Of a DNA stretch of 64,000 nt, positions 34,689 through 43,183 are shown one piece after another. The stretch is taken from positions 4,489,798 to 4,553,797 of the forward strand of contig NZ_KK037166.1 of NCBI RefSeq assembly GCF_000568255.1, read 5' to 3'. Made by a program: the position numbers and the translations under genes. This stretch comes from Kutzneria sp. 744. GTDB taxonomy: Bacteria > Actinomycetota > Actinomycetes > Mycobacteriales > Pseudonocardiaceae. Every line of letters begins with the position of its first letter. Positions within the stretch are counted from its first letter, which is position 1. The notes beneath the pieces were generated by a model, which worked only from the letters and a program-made list of their open reading frames with translations, ran no database searches and was not told where the DNA came from.

Positions 34689-35659
34689 ACGCCCGTCAGC
34701 GCGTCGGAGCCGAGCACGGCCGGGCCGTAGAGGTCGTGCAGCCAGTTGCTCTGGTACACGGTGTCGAGATAGCGCTCACCGAGGTCCGGGGCGATCGCCA
34801 CCGCGGTGAGTCCCCGTGTGTCGTGCCGGGACAGCCAGTCCATCGCGCCGCTGACCACCGAGCCGGTCGAACCGCCGAACAGGAATCCGCTGCTGGCGAG
34901 CCGATGGCAGGCCCGGATGGCGTCAGCCTCGTCGGCCCGCACCACTTCGTCCACATAGAACTCATCGAGCAGCGGCGGACGGACGCTCGCGCCGAGTCCC
35001 GGAATCATCCGTCTGCCCGGCGCACCGCCGAAGATGGCCGAACCGACGCTGTCCACCGCGACGACGCGCACTCTTCGGTGCCACGCCCGGAAGTACCGCG
35101 CACAGCCCATCAGGGTTCCGGTGGTGCCCGCGCCGACGAACAGCACGTCCAGTCGCGGGAACTGGCGGGCGATCGCCGGCGCCGTCGTGCGGCAGTGCGC
35201 CCGCCAGTTCTCCGGGTTCGTGTACTGGTCGAGCCACACGTACCGGTCGTCGGAGGCACACAGCGCGCGGACGTGGTCGATCCGCGCGCCGAGGAAGTCG
35301 CCGCCGGGCTTGGGCTTGGTGATGACGTGCACCTGGCTGCCCAATGCCTCCATCAGCCGCCTGGCCGACAGATTGCAGCGGGAGTCGGTCACGCACAGGA
35401 ACCGGTATGCCGCGGTGGCCGCGATCACGCTGAGCGCCACGCCCAGGTTCCCGGACGACGACTCGACCAGCACGGACCGTGGCGTCAGCACGCCGTCCCG
35501 CTCCGCGGCCCGCACCATCGCCGTCGCGGCCTTCAGCTTGATCGAGCCCGCGAAGTTGAACCCCTCGCATTTCAGGAAGAGCGGACGCCCGAGGATCGGC
35601 CGGACGTCGACGAACAGCTCCTCCTCGTTGAAGTCCTGGGGAACGGAAACGACCCCCAC
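34682..35659 (-). CDS. sbnA: SbnA-like 2,3-diaminopropionate biosynthesis PLP enzyme
   Basis: 325 residues from GTG 35659 with GAGGAGG upstream. Cysteine-synthase fold. The PLP lysine lies in 'GFNFAGSIKLKAA', the SbnA-specific motif, followed by the phosphate/substrate loop 'VESSSGNLGVAL' and 'GAGTTGTLMGCARYF'. By family knowledge SbnA condenses O-phospho-L-serine with L-glutamate to N-(1-amino-1-carboxy-2-ethyl)-glutamate, the SbnB substrate. It is the last gene of the operon, 48 nt after the sbnB-like gene. Confidence 0.92.
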   Translation of the reverse strand: MGVVSVPQDFNEEELFVDVRPILGRPLFLKCEGFNFAGSIKLKAATAMVRAAERDGVLTPRSVLVESSSGNLGVALSVIAATAAYRFLCVTDSRCNLSARRLMEALGSQVHVITKPKPGGDFLGARIDHVRALCASDDRYVWLDQYTNPENWRAHCRTTAPAIARQFPRLDVLFVGAGTTGTLMGCARYFRAWHRRVRVVAVDSVGSAIFGGAPGRRMIPGLGASVRPPLLDEFYVDEVVRADEADAIRACHRLASSGFLFGGSTGSVVSGAMDWLSRHDTRGLTAVAIAPDLGERYLDTVYQSNWLHDLYGPAVLGSDALTGVQ

Positions 35660-35707
35660 GATAGCCTCCTCATCTGCGTGGCGAACTGGGGCGAAGTGCC
35701 CGGTCGG

Positions 35708-36778
35708 TCATCCGTACCGGCGCAGTTCGTGGAAGAAGTCGTCGACGAGGCGCAGTTCGCCGTTGCGCGCCACCTCGTCGTAGACGTACTTGCCCAGCGC
35801 CAGGTCGAGCACGCCGAGGCCGAACGGCGAGAACACCAGCGGCCTGTCCATCGGCAGAGCCACCCGTCCGTCCATCACGTCGTCCAGCGTGCCGCACAGG
35901 AATTCCCGGTTGCCCGCCACGCGCTCGGCCAGCGACATCGAGGTGTTGGCCGTCAGGCAGTGCTCGACGTCGTCGACGATGTTGACCGAGGCGAGCACGA
36001 CCTCCGGCGCGAGATCGCGCAGGGACATGTGCAGCACCAACGGATTGTGCTCGAACCAGGAAAGGTCGCTGATGTGCGGCGTGGTGGCGACGGTGGCGAA
36101 GACCACCAGGTCGCTGGCTCGGATCAACTGCTCGGCGCTGTCGTGCCCGGTGATCCGGCCGGCGGCGCCCGACCGCTCGAGGTAGCCGCGAAAGCCGGCC
36201 ACGCTGTCCGCGGACAGGTCGTACACGCCGGTTTCGTCGAACGACCAGCCGGTGCCGATCAGATAGGTGTGGATGTAGCGGGCGATCAGCCCCGCCCCGA
36301 AGAACCCGATCCGGGTCGGGCGCAGCCGGGCGCAGCCGAGCCACTCGGCCGCCAGCGCCGCCAACGCCGCCGTCCTGGTGGCGCTGATGATCGAGCCTTC
36401 CATGCAGGCGAACGGGTAGCCGGTGTCGTGGTTGTTGAGGATCAGCACGGCCGACGCCCGAGGGATGTCGGCTGCCACGTTGCCGGGGAAGCTGGAGATC
36501 CACTTCAGGCCGTCCACCCGCATCTGGCCGCTGATCGACGCGGGCAGCGCGCTGATCCGAGAGGACGGTCGGTCGGGCAGGCGCAGGAAACAGGGCAGCG
36601 GGTTCACCGAGCCGCCGAAGCAGTGCAGCCGGTAGGCGTCGTCGATCACCTCCACGACCTGGTTCTCGCGCCCCCGCAGCACGTGCTGCACCTGGGCGCC
36701 GGAGATCACGGCGAACGTCGGCGTGATGGCGGGCTCGGACATCGGGAAGTTCGTCGCGGCGGGCTGGATCCTGGTCAT
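35708..36778 (-). CDS. sbnB: SbnB-like 2,3-diaminopropionate synthase (ornithine cyclodeaminase family)
   Basis: 356 residues from ATG 36778, overlapping the dioxygenase stop as ATGA. The ornithine cyclodeaminase/mu-crystallin fold shows 'DGLKWISSFPGN', 'NNHDTGYPFACMEGSIISA', and the NAD-binding 'IGFFGAGLIARYIHTYL'. The 'GYPFACMEGS' stretch is characteristic of SbnB. By family knowledge it oxidatively hydrolyses the SbnA product to L-2,3-diaminopropionate and 2-oxoglutarate with NAD+. Together with SbnA it shows that this operon makes L-Dap. Confidence 0.92.
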   Translation of the reverse strand: MTRIQPAATNFPMSEPAITPTFAVISGAQVQHVLRGRENQVVEVIDDAYRLHCFGGSVNPLPCFLRLPDRPSSRISALPASISGQMRVDGLKWISSFPGNVAADIPRASAVLILNNHDTGYPFACMEGSIISATRTAALAALAAEWLGCARLRPTRIGFFGAGLIARYIHTYLIGTGWSFDETGVYDLSADSVAGFRGYLERSGAAGRITGHDSAEQLIRASDLVVFATVATTPHISDLSWFEHNPLVLHMSLRDLAPEVVLASVNIVDDVEHCLTANTSMSLAERVAGNREFLCGTLDDVMDGRVALPMDRPLVFSPFGLGVLDLALGKYVYDEVARNGELRLVDDFFHELRRYG

Positions 36779-37926
36779 CCGTTGCTCACCTCGGGCGTGC
36801 GCATCGGGTCGGCCATCGCGACCAGCACGTTCCGCGGTCCCTCGAAGGGTTGCCTGCCGTGCGCGGTGCGGACGTTGTCCACGAGCAGGAGGTCGCCGGC
36901 CCGCCATGGCTCACACAGCGTGGTGGCCTCGTAGGCATCGTCGAGCAGCCGCACGATCCCGGCGTCGACCGGGTCGCCGTCGCCGAAGCGGGTGGTGAAC
37001 GGCAGCCCGTCGGCGCCGTAGACGTCCACGAGGTATTCGCGCACCTCGGGGACCATCGTCCACTCGTTGAGGAACGCGATCTGGTTGAACCAGCAACGCC
37101 GGCCGGTCACCGGATGGCGCACCACGGCACGGCGGCGCTGCCGGGTGCGCAGCCCGCCGTCGGGCCGCCACTCGTACTCGATCGCGTTGGCCCGGCAGTA
37201 GTTCTCGACAGCAGCCCGGTCGTCGGTGCCGAACGCCTCCGCGACCGATGCCCCGATCTCGCCGCTGTAGTTGCGCACGAGCAACCAGCCCTCCCGCTCG
37301 AACCGTCCCACCAACTCGGTGGGCAGCGTGTCGAGCACGGCCGCCGAGTCGGCGACCGTCGTCGCCCCGCCGGCGGTCGGGGCGCACAGGCATGCGAACA
37401 GCATCAGCCCGGGGAACTCCACCGCGTAGCTCAGCTCGTGATGCATGCACATCGGCTCGCCCGACGGCCACGGTGACGAGGAGTACACGCCGTCGACGTG
37501 GACCCGCCGGGGGGCGAACGTCTCCCTCTCGGTCATCAGGCTGGTCGCCAGCCGCCGGAAGACGGCGGCGGCGTCTTCCACGTCCTGGAGCCCGAGACCA
37601 CGGACCAGTAGTGAGCCGTACTCGGTGACCACGGCGCGCAGTCCGCCCCGATGCTCGGCCGTCCACTGCAGCGCGTCGCCGGCGTCGTCGGCCCACAGCA
37701 TCGGCGGTGTGCCCGGTCGCAGGTCGACTGTGTTGTTGGCGCCGCCTTCGGCGTCGCGGCTCGGCCCCTTGGGGGCCGATGCCTTCCCTGTCCGGATTTC
37801 GATCGCCGCGTCGGCTCGGGTGGCGCGGTGCGGTGGGTGGCGGCGACCGAAATCCGGCGACGGTCCAGGCATCGGCGGGGCCTCGCGCTCTCCTGGGTTG
37901 GCGGCGGGCTGGGGGCTGGTACTCAT
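36775..37926 (-). CDS. TauD/TfdA-like Fe(II)/2-oxoglutarate dioxygenase
   Basis: 383 residues from ATG 37926 (GGTGAGG upstream). The N-terminal 60 residues are Pro/Arg-rich and unlike the fold. The jelly-roll core has the iron ligands 'MCMHHELSYAVEF' (His-x-Glu) and a distal His in 'VRTAHGRQPFEGPR', with the 2OG-binding Arg nearby; also 'FNQIAFLNEW'. This subgroup (SyrP/VioC/DdaC-like) hydroxylates or epoxidises amino acids, free or carrier-bound. In a Dap-NRPS operon, beta-hydroxylation of a monomer, or epoxidation as in dapdiamide biosynthesis, are inferences. Confidence 0.88.
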   Translation of the reverse strand: MSTSPQPAANPGEREAPPMPGPSPDFGRRHPPHRATRADAAIEIRTGKASAPKGPSRDAEGGANNTVDLRPGTPPMLWADDAGDALQWTAEHRGGLRAVVTEYGSLLVRGLGLQDVEDAAAVFRRLATSLMTERETFAPRRVHVDGVYSSSPWPSGEPMCMHHELSYAVEFPGLMLFACLCAPTAGGATTVADSAAVLDTLPTELVGRFEREGWLLVRNYSGEIGASVAEAFGTDDRAAVENYCRANAIEYEWRPDGGLRTRQRRRAVVRHPVTGRRCWFNQIAFLNEWTMVPEVREYLVDVYGADGLPFTTRFGDGDPVDAGIVRLLDDAYEATTLCEPWRAGDLLLVDNVRTAHGRQPFEGPRNVLVAMADPMRTPEVSNG

Positions 37927-37960
37927 GGGGCCTCACCCTCTCCGGGTTGGGGATCGGTAG

Positions 37961-40426
37961 TCATGTGGAAGCCAACAGCTCGGCCAGGTCGGCGAGCACC
38001 GGGTTGCGGGTGACGTCACCCAGGGACACCGCGCGGTCAAGGCTGATCACCAACTGCACCGCCGCCAGCGACGTGCCGCCCCGGTCGAAGAAGTGGTCGT
38101 GCCGGTTGATCCGGTCCGCCCGCATGCCGAGCACCTTCGCCCACGCGACCGCCAGCCGCCGCTCGGTCGGCGTGCTCGGCGCGTCGCGATCCGGCTCGGC
38201 GGCGGCACGCTCCGCGGCGCGCATCGCCAACGTCTTTCGATCGATCTTGCCGTTGGCGGTCAGTGGCAGATTCTCCAGCCATCCGAACGCGCCGGGAACC
38301 ATGTGCCCGGGCAGCGATTCCGCCAGCCGGCCCCGCAGCACGTCGACAGCCACCGGTGCGGGGCCGTGATAGTAGGCCACCAGATGGTCGCTCAGGCCGG
38401 CCCGTCGGACGACGACCACCACACCGGCACGGACACCGGGCACCCGCGACAGGACTCCCTCGATCTCGCCGATCTCGACCCGGAAGCCACGGATCTTGAC
38501 CTGATGGTCACGGCGGCCGATGAACTCCAGCTTGCCGTCGGGCAGCCAGCAGCCGTAGTCGCCGCTCCAGAAGAGGCGTTCGCCCTCCCGGTTTGGATCC
38601 GCCATGAAGGCCGACCGGGTGCTCTCCGGATCGTTGACGTAGCCCCGGCCGACGCAGACCCCGGAGAACACGATCGCGCCGGGGGCGCCGAGCGGCACCG
38701 GCGACAGGTGCTCGTCGACCACGTACGCGCGCACGTTGTTGACGCACCGACCGAGCGGAACCCGGTCCCGGTCCGGCGGCGCGGCCATCACCTCGTGGTG
38801 GGTGTCGTCCGAGGTCTCGGTCAGCCCGTACGCGTTGACCAGCCTGATCCCCGGTTGGGCGGCGAACCAGCGCCGCGTGAGGTCCTTGCGCAGCTCCTCG
38901 CCGGTGACCGACACGAACCGCAGGTCCGGCAGCCGGCACGGGTTGTGCTCCAGCCAGGCCAGCACGACGTGGAGGTAGGACGGCACGACCTGCACCACGG
39001 CGACCCGACCGCGCACGATCGTGTCCACGAACCGCTCGACGTCCAGGATCGTCTCCTGCCCGACCAGGAGGGTCCGCCCGCCGACCAGCAGCGCGGACAG
39101 CAGCTGCCACAGCGAGATGTCGAAGCACTGGGGCGCGGTCTGGGCGACCACGTGGCCCGCGGCGATTCCCAGGTCGTCGATCTTGGCATAGAGGTGGTTG
39201 AGCATGCCCGCGTGCTCGCACATCGCGCCCTTGGGCTCGCCGGTGGAGCCGGAGGTGAAATAGATGTAGGCGAGCTGCTCCGGCGCGACGCCGACACCGA
39301 GATCGCCATCGGCGTACGGCTGTCCGTAGACCGCGTCGATGAAGATCAACTCGGTCCGGGACAGCATGTCGAGGTCGCGGTCGAGCGAACGGGTGCTGCC
39401 GAGTTCGGTCAGCACGAGCCCGCAGCCGGCACGGCGGAGCATGGCCGTGACGCGGTCGGCCGGCAGGTGCGGTTCGATCGGCAGGTACACGCCGCCGGCC
39501 TTGAAGACCGCGATGACGGCGGCCGTCCAGTCCAGGTTACGCTCGGTCATCACCGCGACGGCGCCTTCGCGGCGCAGCCCGCGCGCCAGCAGGGCTCGCG
39601 CCAGCCGGTTGGCCCTGGCATTGAGCTCCCGATAGGTCAGTCGCCGATCGCCGTGCACGACGGCGACGGCTTCCGGGTGCATCCGTACCCGCCGCTCGAA
39701 CAGCTCATGGAACCGACGGTCCGGCAGTTCCCGGCGCGGGCCGGCGAGTTCGTCGAGTTGCCAGCGGAACTCCTCGGCGGACAGCAGACTCTGCGGCCCG
39801 TGCTCGGCATCCGGATCGGCGGCGAGCAGCGCGAGCGCGGTGCGGTGGTAGCCGGCGATCCTGGCGGCGCAGGCGGCGTCGAGGACATCGGTCCGATACC
39901 GCAGCCGCAGCACCACTCGTCCGGCCTGGCGCACGACGCCCACCCGCAGCGCGGTCCGGCCGGTGAGATCGCCGTCGCCGGTCGGATCGAACACGACCTC
40001 GAACGCCTGCTCGGTCACGCCCAGCTCACGTCCGCACTCCTCGACCGGAAAGTCTTTGTGCGCCAGCAGTTCCGACTCGGTGCGCCGAACGTCGCGCAGC
40101 AGTGTCCGCCATGTGTCCCGTTCGATCGCCAGCCGGCAGGGCAACGGCGGACCGCCGCGCTCCGCGACGTAGCCGGTCACGATCTCCCGCTCGCCGCACA
40201 GCGCGGCGAGCACCTTGGCATGGGCCGCCAGCTGCACCGAACTCGCCGGCACCGCCAGCTCGTCCGCCAGCCGGCTCAGCGCGGTCGTGACGTCGTCGGG
40301 GATCGTCGAGTCATGCTCGGCGACACCCGTCACCGCCGTGCGCGTCCACCGTGGGATCGTGGTGGAGCCGCCGGCGAGAAGCACGCCGCGCCAGAACTCC
40401 CGGCCGGACTCCGTTGGCGTTGCCAT
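37961..40426 (-). CDS. NRPS: truncated condensation-like domain, adenylation domain, carrier domain
   Basis: 821 residues from ATG 40426 (GGAAGG upstream). Residues 1-about 225 resemble the C-terminal half of a condensation domain without HHxxxDG. The A domain spans about 235-735: A3 'YFTSGSTGEPKGAM', A4 'FDISLWQLL' (Asp235 present, so an alpha-amino acid), A5 'NAYGLTETSDD', A7 'SGDYGCWLPDGKLEFIG', A8 'KIRGFRVEIGEIE' and A10 'NGKIDRK'. The carrier Ser lies in 'FFDRGGTSLAAVQL'. No thioesterase. Its 5' end overlaps the upstream Pls-like gene by 116 nt. L-Dap is the likely substrate by context; the specificity code was not scored. Confidence 0.93.
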   Translation of the reverse strand: MATPTESGREFWRGVLLAGGSTTIPRWTRTAVTGVAEHDSTIPDDVTTALSRLADELAVPASSVQLAAHAKVLAALCGEREIVTGYVAERGGPPLPCRLAIERDTWRTLLRDVRRTESELLAHKDFPVEECGRELGVTEQAFEVVFDPTGDGDLTGRTALRVGVVRQAGRVVLRLRYRTDVLDAACAARIAGYHRTALALLAADPDAEHGPQSLLSAEEFRWQLDELAGPRRELPDRRFHELFERRVRMHPEAVAVVHGDRRLTYRELNARANRLARALLARGLRREGAVAVMTERNLDWTAAVIAVFKAGGVYLPIEPHLPADRVTAMLRRAGCGLVLTELGSTRSLDRDLDMLSRTELIFIDAVYGQPYADGDLGVGVAPEQLAYIYFTSGSTGEPKGAMCEHAGMLNHLYAKIDDLGIAAGHVVAQTAPQCFDISLWQLLSALLVGGRTLLVGQETILDVERFVDTIVRGRVAVVQVVPSYLHVVLAWLEHNPCRLPDLRFVSVTGEELRKDLTRRWFAAQPGIRLVNAYGLTETSDDTHHEVMAAPPDRDRVPLGRCVNNVRAYVVDEHLSPVPLGAPGAIVFSGVCVGRGYVNDPESTRSAFMADPNREGERLFWSGDYGCWLPDGKLEFIGRRDHQVKIRGFRVEIGEIEGVLSRVPGVRAGVVVVVRRAGLSDHLVAYYHGPAPVAVDVLRGRLAESLPGHMVPGAFGWLENLPLTANGKIDRKTLAMRAAERAAAEPDRDAPSTPTERRLAVAWAKVLGMRADRINRHDHFFDRGGTSLAAVQLVISLDRAVSLGDVTRNPVLADLAELLAST

Positions 40427-42887
40427 TGACTTTTCCTTCCGTCACCGTCACCGTCGCCACACCGCTCGCGTCCGGCGTGGCCGGGTTTCCGCCCCACCGT
40501 CCGCGGGGCGGGATCTCCTCGCCCTTCATGAGGAAGGAGTCGGCGGCGAGCACCGCACCCTCGCCCATCGTCACGCCGTAGTGGACGAGCGCCCCGACGC
40601 CGAGGGTGCAGCCGGCGCCGATCGTGCTGTGGTCGGACTTGAAGGTGCCGTCCTCCTGCGAGTGGCATTGGATCTTGCTTCCCGCGTTGAGCGTGCAGTC
40701 GTCGCCGATGTTCGTCAGCGTCCGCTCCGTCAGGTAGCAGCCGTCGTCGAAGACCCTGCTGCCGAAGCGAGCGCCGAGCAGCCGCCACACGGCGTTCTTG
40801 AACGGGGTGCCGTTGAAGACGTTGAGGTAGTGGTCGGGTACCTTCCAGAGGCGCTCGTGCCACCAGAAGTACGGGTCGTAGATGGAGCACAACCGCGGCC
40901 GCAGCGGCCGGAACCGCGCGGTGACGCGCTCGACGAACACGAAGTAGCCGGTCGTGATCACGAGGCCGAGCAGAGGGATCATGGCGATGGCCAGGCCGTC
41001 GAGCTCGTCGGCCAGGTCGACGGACGCGAGGCCGAGCACCGTGAGCAGGTACACGTGCAGCCACCTCAGGAACAGGAAGATCGCCATCGTGCCGATGTTG
41101 TATCGGTTCTTCGCGGCGAGACGCCGCCGCAACTCGTCGCCGGCGCGCAGCTGGTCGAACCGGCCGTCGCGGTCCACGGACCGCGGGATCTCGAAGGACG
41201 GCGAGCCGAGCAGCCCGACGCCCGCGCGGACCTCGCCGTCCAGCGGGACCATCACCTTCGTGGCCAGCAGGCAGTTGTCGCCGGTACGTCCGCCCGCCGG
41301 GTAGGCAATGTGGTTGCCGAGGAAATTGTGCGGCCCGATCACCGCCCGGGACACGCGGAAGGACGTGCTGGAGAAGTCGGCGTTGATGATCGACAGCCCG
41401 TCGGCGACCATCGTGCCGCGGCCGACGGCACTCAGGTACGGGTTGTCGTGGCGCACGTCCGTGCCGAAGTTCGAGCCGGTCTGCTCGACCGTGGACAGGT
41501 CGTACCCCAGGCCGCGCAGATAGTTGACGATGTAGGAGCTGTCGCCGAAGAACCAGGCGAAGGACTTCATGGTGGTCAGGCGCGCGATCGCCCGGTGGGT
41601 GGAGTAGTGCAGGCCGTAGAGCGGATAGACCTTGTCCGGCTTGAGCATCAGGTTCAGCAGGCGCGCGACGCCGAACGCGGCGACGAAGCCGGCGACGACA
41701 AAACCGAGGAACAGCGCGAGTGACAGGATCAACGCATCGGTCCACAGATCCGCCGACGCGATCGCCTCGGTGCCCTGGGCGAGCACCGCGTCCAGCGCCG
41801 GCACCTCCTGGGCCACCACCTGCCCGCCCCCGACGACCAGCGGCACGTACAGCAGCAACGTCTGAAGCAGACTGACGAGGCCAAAGCCGACCCTGCGCGC
41901 CGTGCCGCAGCTCGCCGGAGCAACCCTCAGGTAGTTCAGCTCCGTGCGCTGCGCCGGGGAACCGTGCCACCGCTGGCCGGCCGGCACCGACTGGCCGCTG
42001 TGCAACGCCGAGGTGTGGCCGAGCTGCGCTCCGTCGCCCATCGAGGTGTTGATGTCGAGCACGGTCTTCTCGCCGACGAGGACGTCCCGGCCGAGGGTGA
42101 CCGGGCCGGTCTGGATATGTCCGGCGTGCGCCCGGTAGCACTGGACGAACGAGTCCTTGCGGATCACCGAGCCGGCGCCGACCGCCAGCAGGTCGGTGCA
42201 GACGGGAACGTTGCGGGACAGGATGGTGACGCCCTTGCCGATCCGCGCACCGAGTGCCCGCAGGTACAGCACGTACAGCGGGCTGCCCACGAAGAAGATC
42301 ATCGGGTTGGCGTGCAGCAGTGCCTTGACCACCCAGAAACGCACGTAGGCGAGGCCCCAGACGGGGAACTCGCCGGCTTTCCACCGACCGACGACGAGCC
42401 ACTTCGCCACAATGGGGAAGACACACATGCCGACGAAGCCGGCGCCGCCGAACAGGACCGACCGCACGTAGATGTCGACCACACCGGAGCTGGCGCCGAC
42501 CCACCCGTAGCCCTGCGTGGTCGCCACCGCGGCGACAGAGGAATAGCCCAGGAAAATCAGGAATTGCAGCACGCCGCAGAGCAGGTACCGCGGCGTGCTC
42601 CCGTGCCCCCTGTGCTCGGTCGGCTCGACGGCGGACGGCTCGACGGCCGAACGCGTCGCCCCGCCGAGTGCCGAAGCGAGTCCACCGATCGTCGGGTTGC
42701 GGTAGACGTCCTTCATCGACACCGACGGCAGGTCGGCCCTTTTCCTGACCAGGGCGCAGAAGTGCGCCATGACCAACGAGTTGGCGCCCAGGTCGTCGAA
42801 GAAGTGGCCGTCGACCGGCACCTGGTCGACGCGCAGGACATCGGCCAGTGTCTCGGCAAGGACCGCCGTAAGGCGATCGGCCGCCAT
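40311..42887 (-). CDS. Membrane protein with carrier domain and tandem left-handed beta-helix domains, Pls/PosA C-terminal type
   Basis: 858 residues from ATG 42887; GTG 42905 and an open frame to 43169 lie upstream. Carrier domain at 1-80 with Ser37 in 'DDLGANSLVMAHF'. Then transmembrane helices ('YLLCGVLQFLIFLGYSSVAA' region), a first hexapeptide beta-helix domain (about 195-300), more helices, and two further repeats ('GSNFGTDVRH' to 'ATKVMVPLDG', then 'ERTLTNIGDDCTLN' to 'LMKGEEIPPRG'). This is the T-TM-C1-TM-C2-TM-C3 layout of the epsilon-poly-lysine synthetase C-terminal half. Here the adenylation domain is on a separate protein. It likely condenses carrier-bound amino acids at the membrane. 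Confidence 0.9.
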   Translation of the reverse strand: MAADRLTAVLAETLADVLRVDQVPVDGHFFDDLGANSLVMAHFCALVRKRADLPSVSMKDVYRNPTIGGLASALGGATRSAVEPSAVEPTEHRGHGSTPRYLLCGVLQFLIFLGYSSVAAVATTQGYGWVGASSGVVDIYVRSVLFGGAGFVGMCVFPIVAKWLVVGRWKAGEFPVWGLAYVRFWVVKALLHANPMIFFVGSPLYVLYLRALGARIGKGVTILSRNVPVCTDLLAVGAGSVIRKDSFVQCYRAHAGHIQTGPVTLGRDVLVGEKTVLDINTSMGDGAQLGHTSALHSGQSVPAGQRWHGSPAQRTELNYLRVAPASCGTARRVGFGLVSLLQTLLLYVPLVVGGGQVVAQEVPALDAVLAQGTEAIASADLWTDALILSLALFLGFVVAGFVAAFGVARLLNLMLKPDKVYPLYGLHYSTHRAIARLTTMKSFAWFFGDSSYIVNYLRGLGYDLSTVEQTGSNFGTDVRHDNPYLSAVGRGTMVADGLSIINADFSSTSFRVSRAVIGPHNFLGNHIAYPAGGRTGDNCLLATKVMVPLDGEVRAGVGLLGSPSFEIPRSVDRDGRFDQLRAGDELRRRLAAKNRYNIGTMAIFLFLRWLHVYLLTVLGLASVDLADELDGLAIAMIPLLGLVITTGYFVFVERVTARFRPLRPRLCSIYDPYFWWHERLWKVPDHYLNVFNGTPFKNAVWRLLGARFGSRVFDDGCYLTERTLTNIGDDCTLNAGSKIQCHSQEDGTFKSDHSTIGAGCTLGVGALVHYGVTMGEGAVLAADSFLMKGEEIPPRGRWGGNPATPDASGVATVTVTEGKVNGNANGVRPGVLARRASRRRLHHDPTVDAHGGDGCRRA

Positions 42888-43059
42888 GTCAGCGGATTCC
42901 GTCACAGCACAAACCACAGCGCCCACCACTTGCGTTCGGGTTGCACCGCGGTTGTGGCCGGCGCAACCCTGGCGTGCAGCGGCGCGCGCTGGCCGAATGT
43001 CGTCAGCGTCGCCGTCTGGCCCTGTATGCAGCCTTTCCTTACCCCGAGCCGGCTCCGGT

Positions 43060-43167
43060 AACTTGTCCGAATCTGAGCCAGTGCGTCTGGCGGCCAACTT
43101 GTCCGAATCTGAGCCAGTGCGTCTGGCGGCCAACTTGTCCGAATCTGAGCCAGTGCGTCTGGCGGCC
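43060..43167 (+). repeat. Three exact 36-bp tandem repeats in a divergent promoter
   Basis: The unit starts AACTTGTCCGAATCTGAGCC and continues AGTGCGTCTGGCGGCC; copies are 43060-43095, 43096-43131 and 43132-43167, identical to the base. They end 16 nt before the SARP start codon and lie about 170 nt upstream of the divergent Pls-like gene. Direct repeats are the usual SARP operator form, but known SARP sites are 7-mers at 22-bp pitch, so this differs. As 36 bp equals 12 codons, frames stay open through the array. Confidence 0.9.
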
Positions 43168-43183
43168 AAGACGGGGTGGGCTG

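Noticed and set aside
42900..43169. N-terminal extension of the Pls-like gene containing three copies of a 12-residue repeat
   Set aside because: It is only the translation of the 36-bp DNA repeats; the domain begins at ATG 42887 and the repeats fit a promoter role better.
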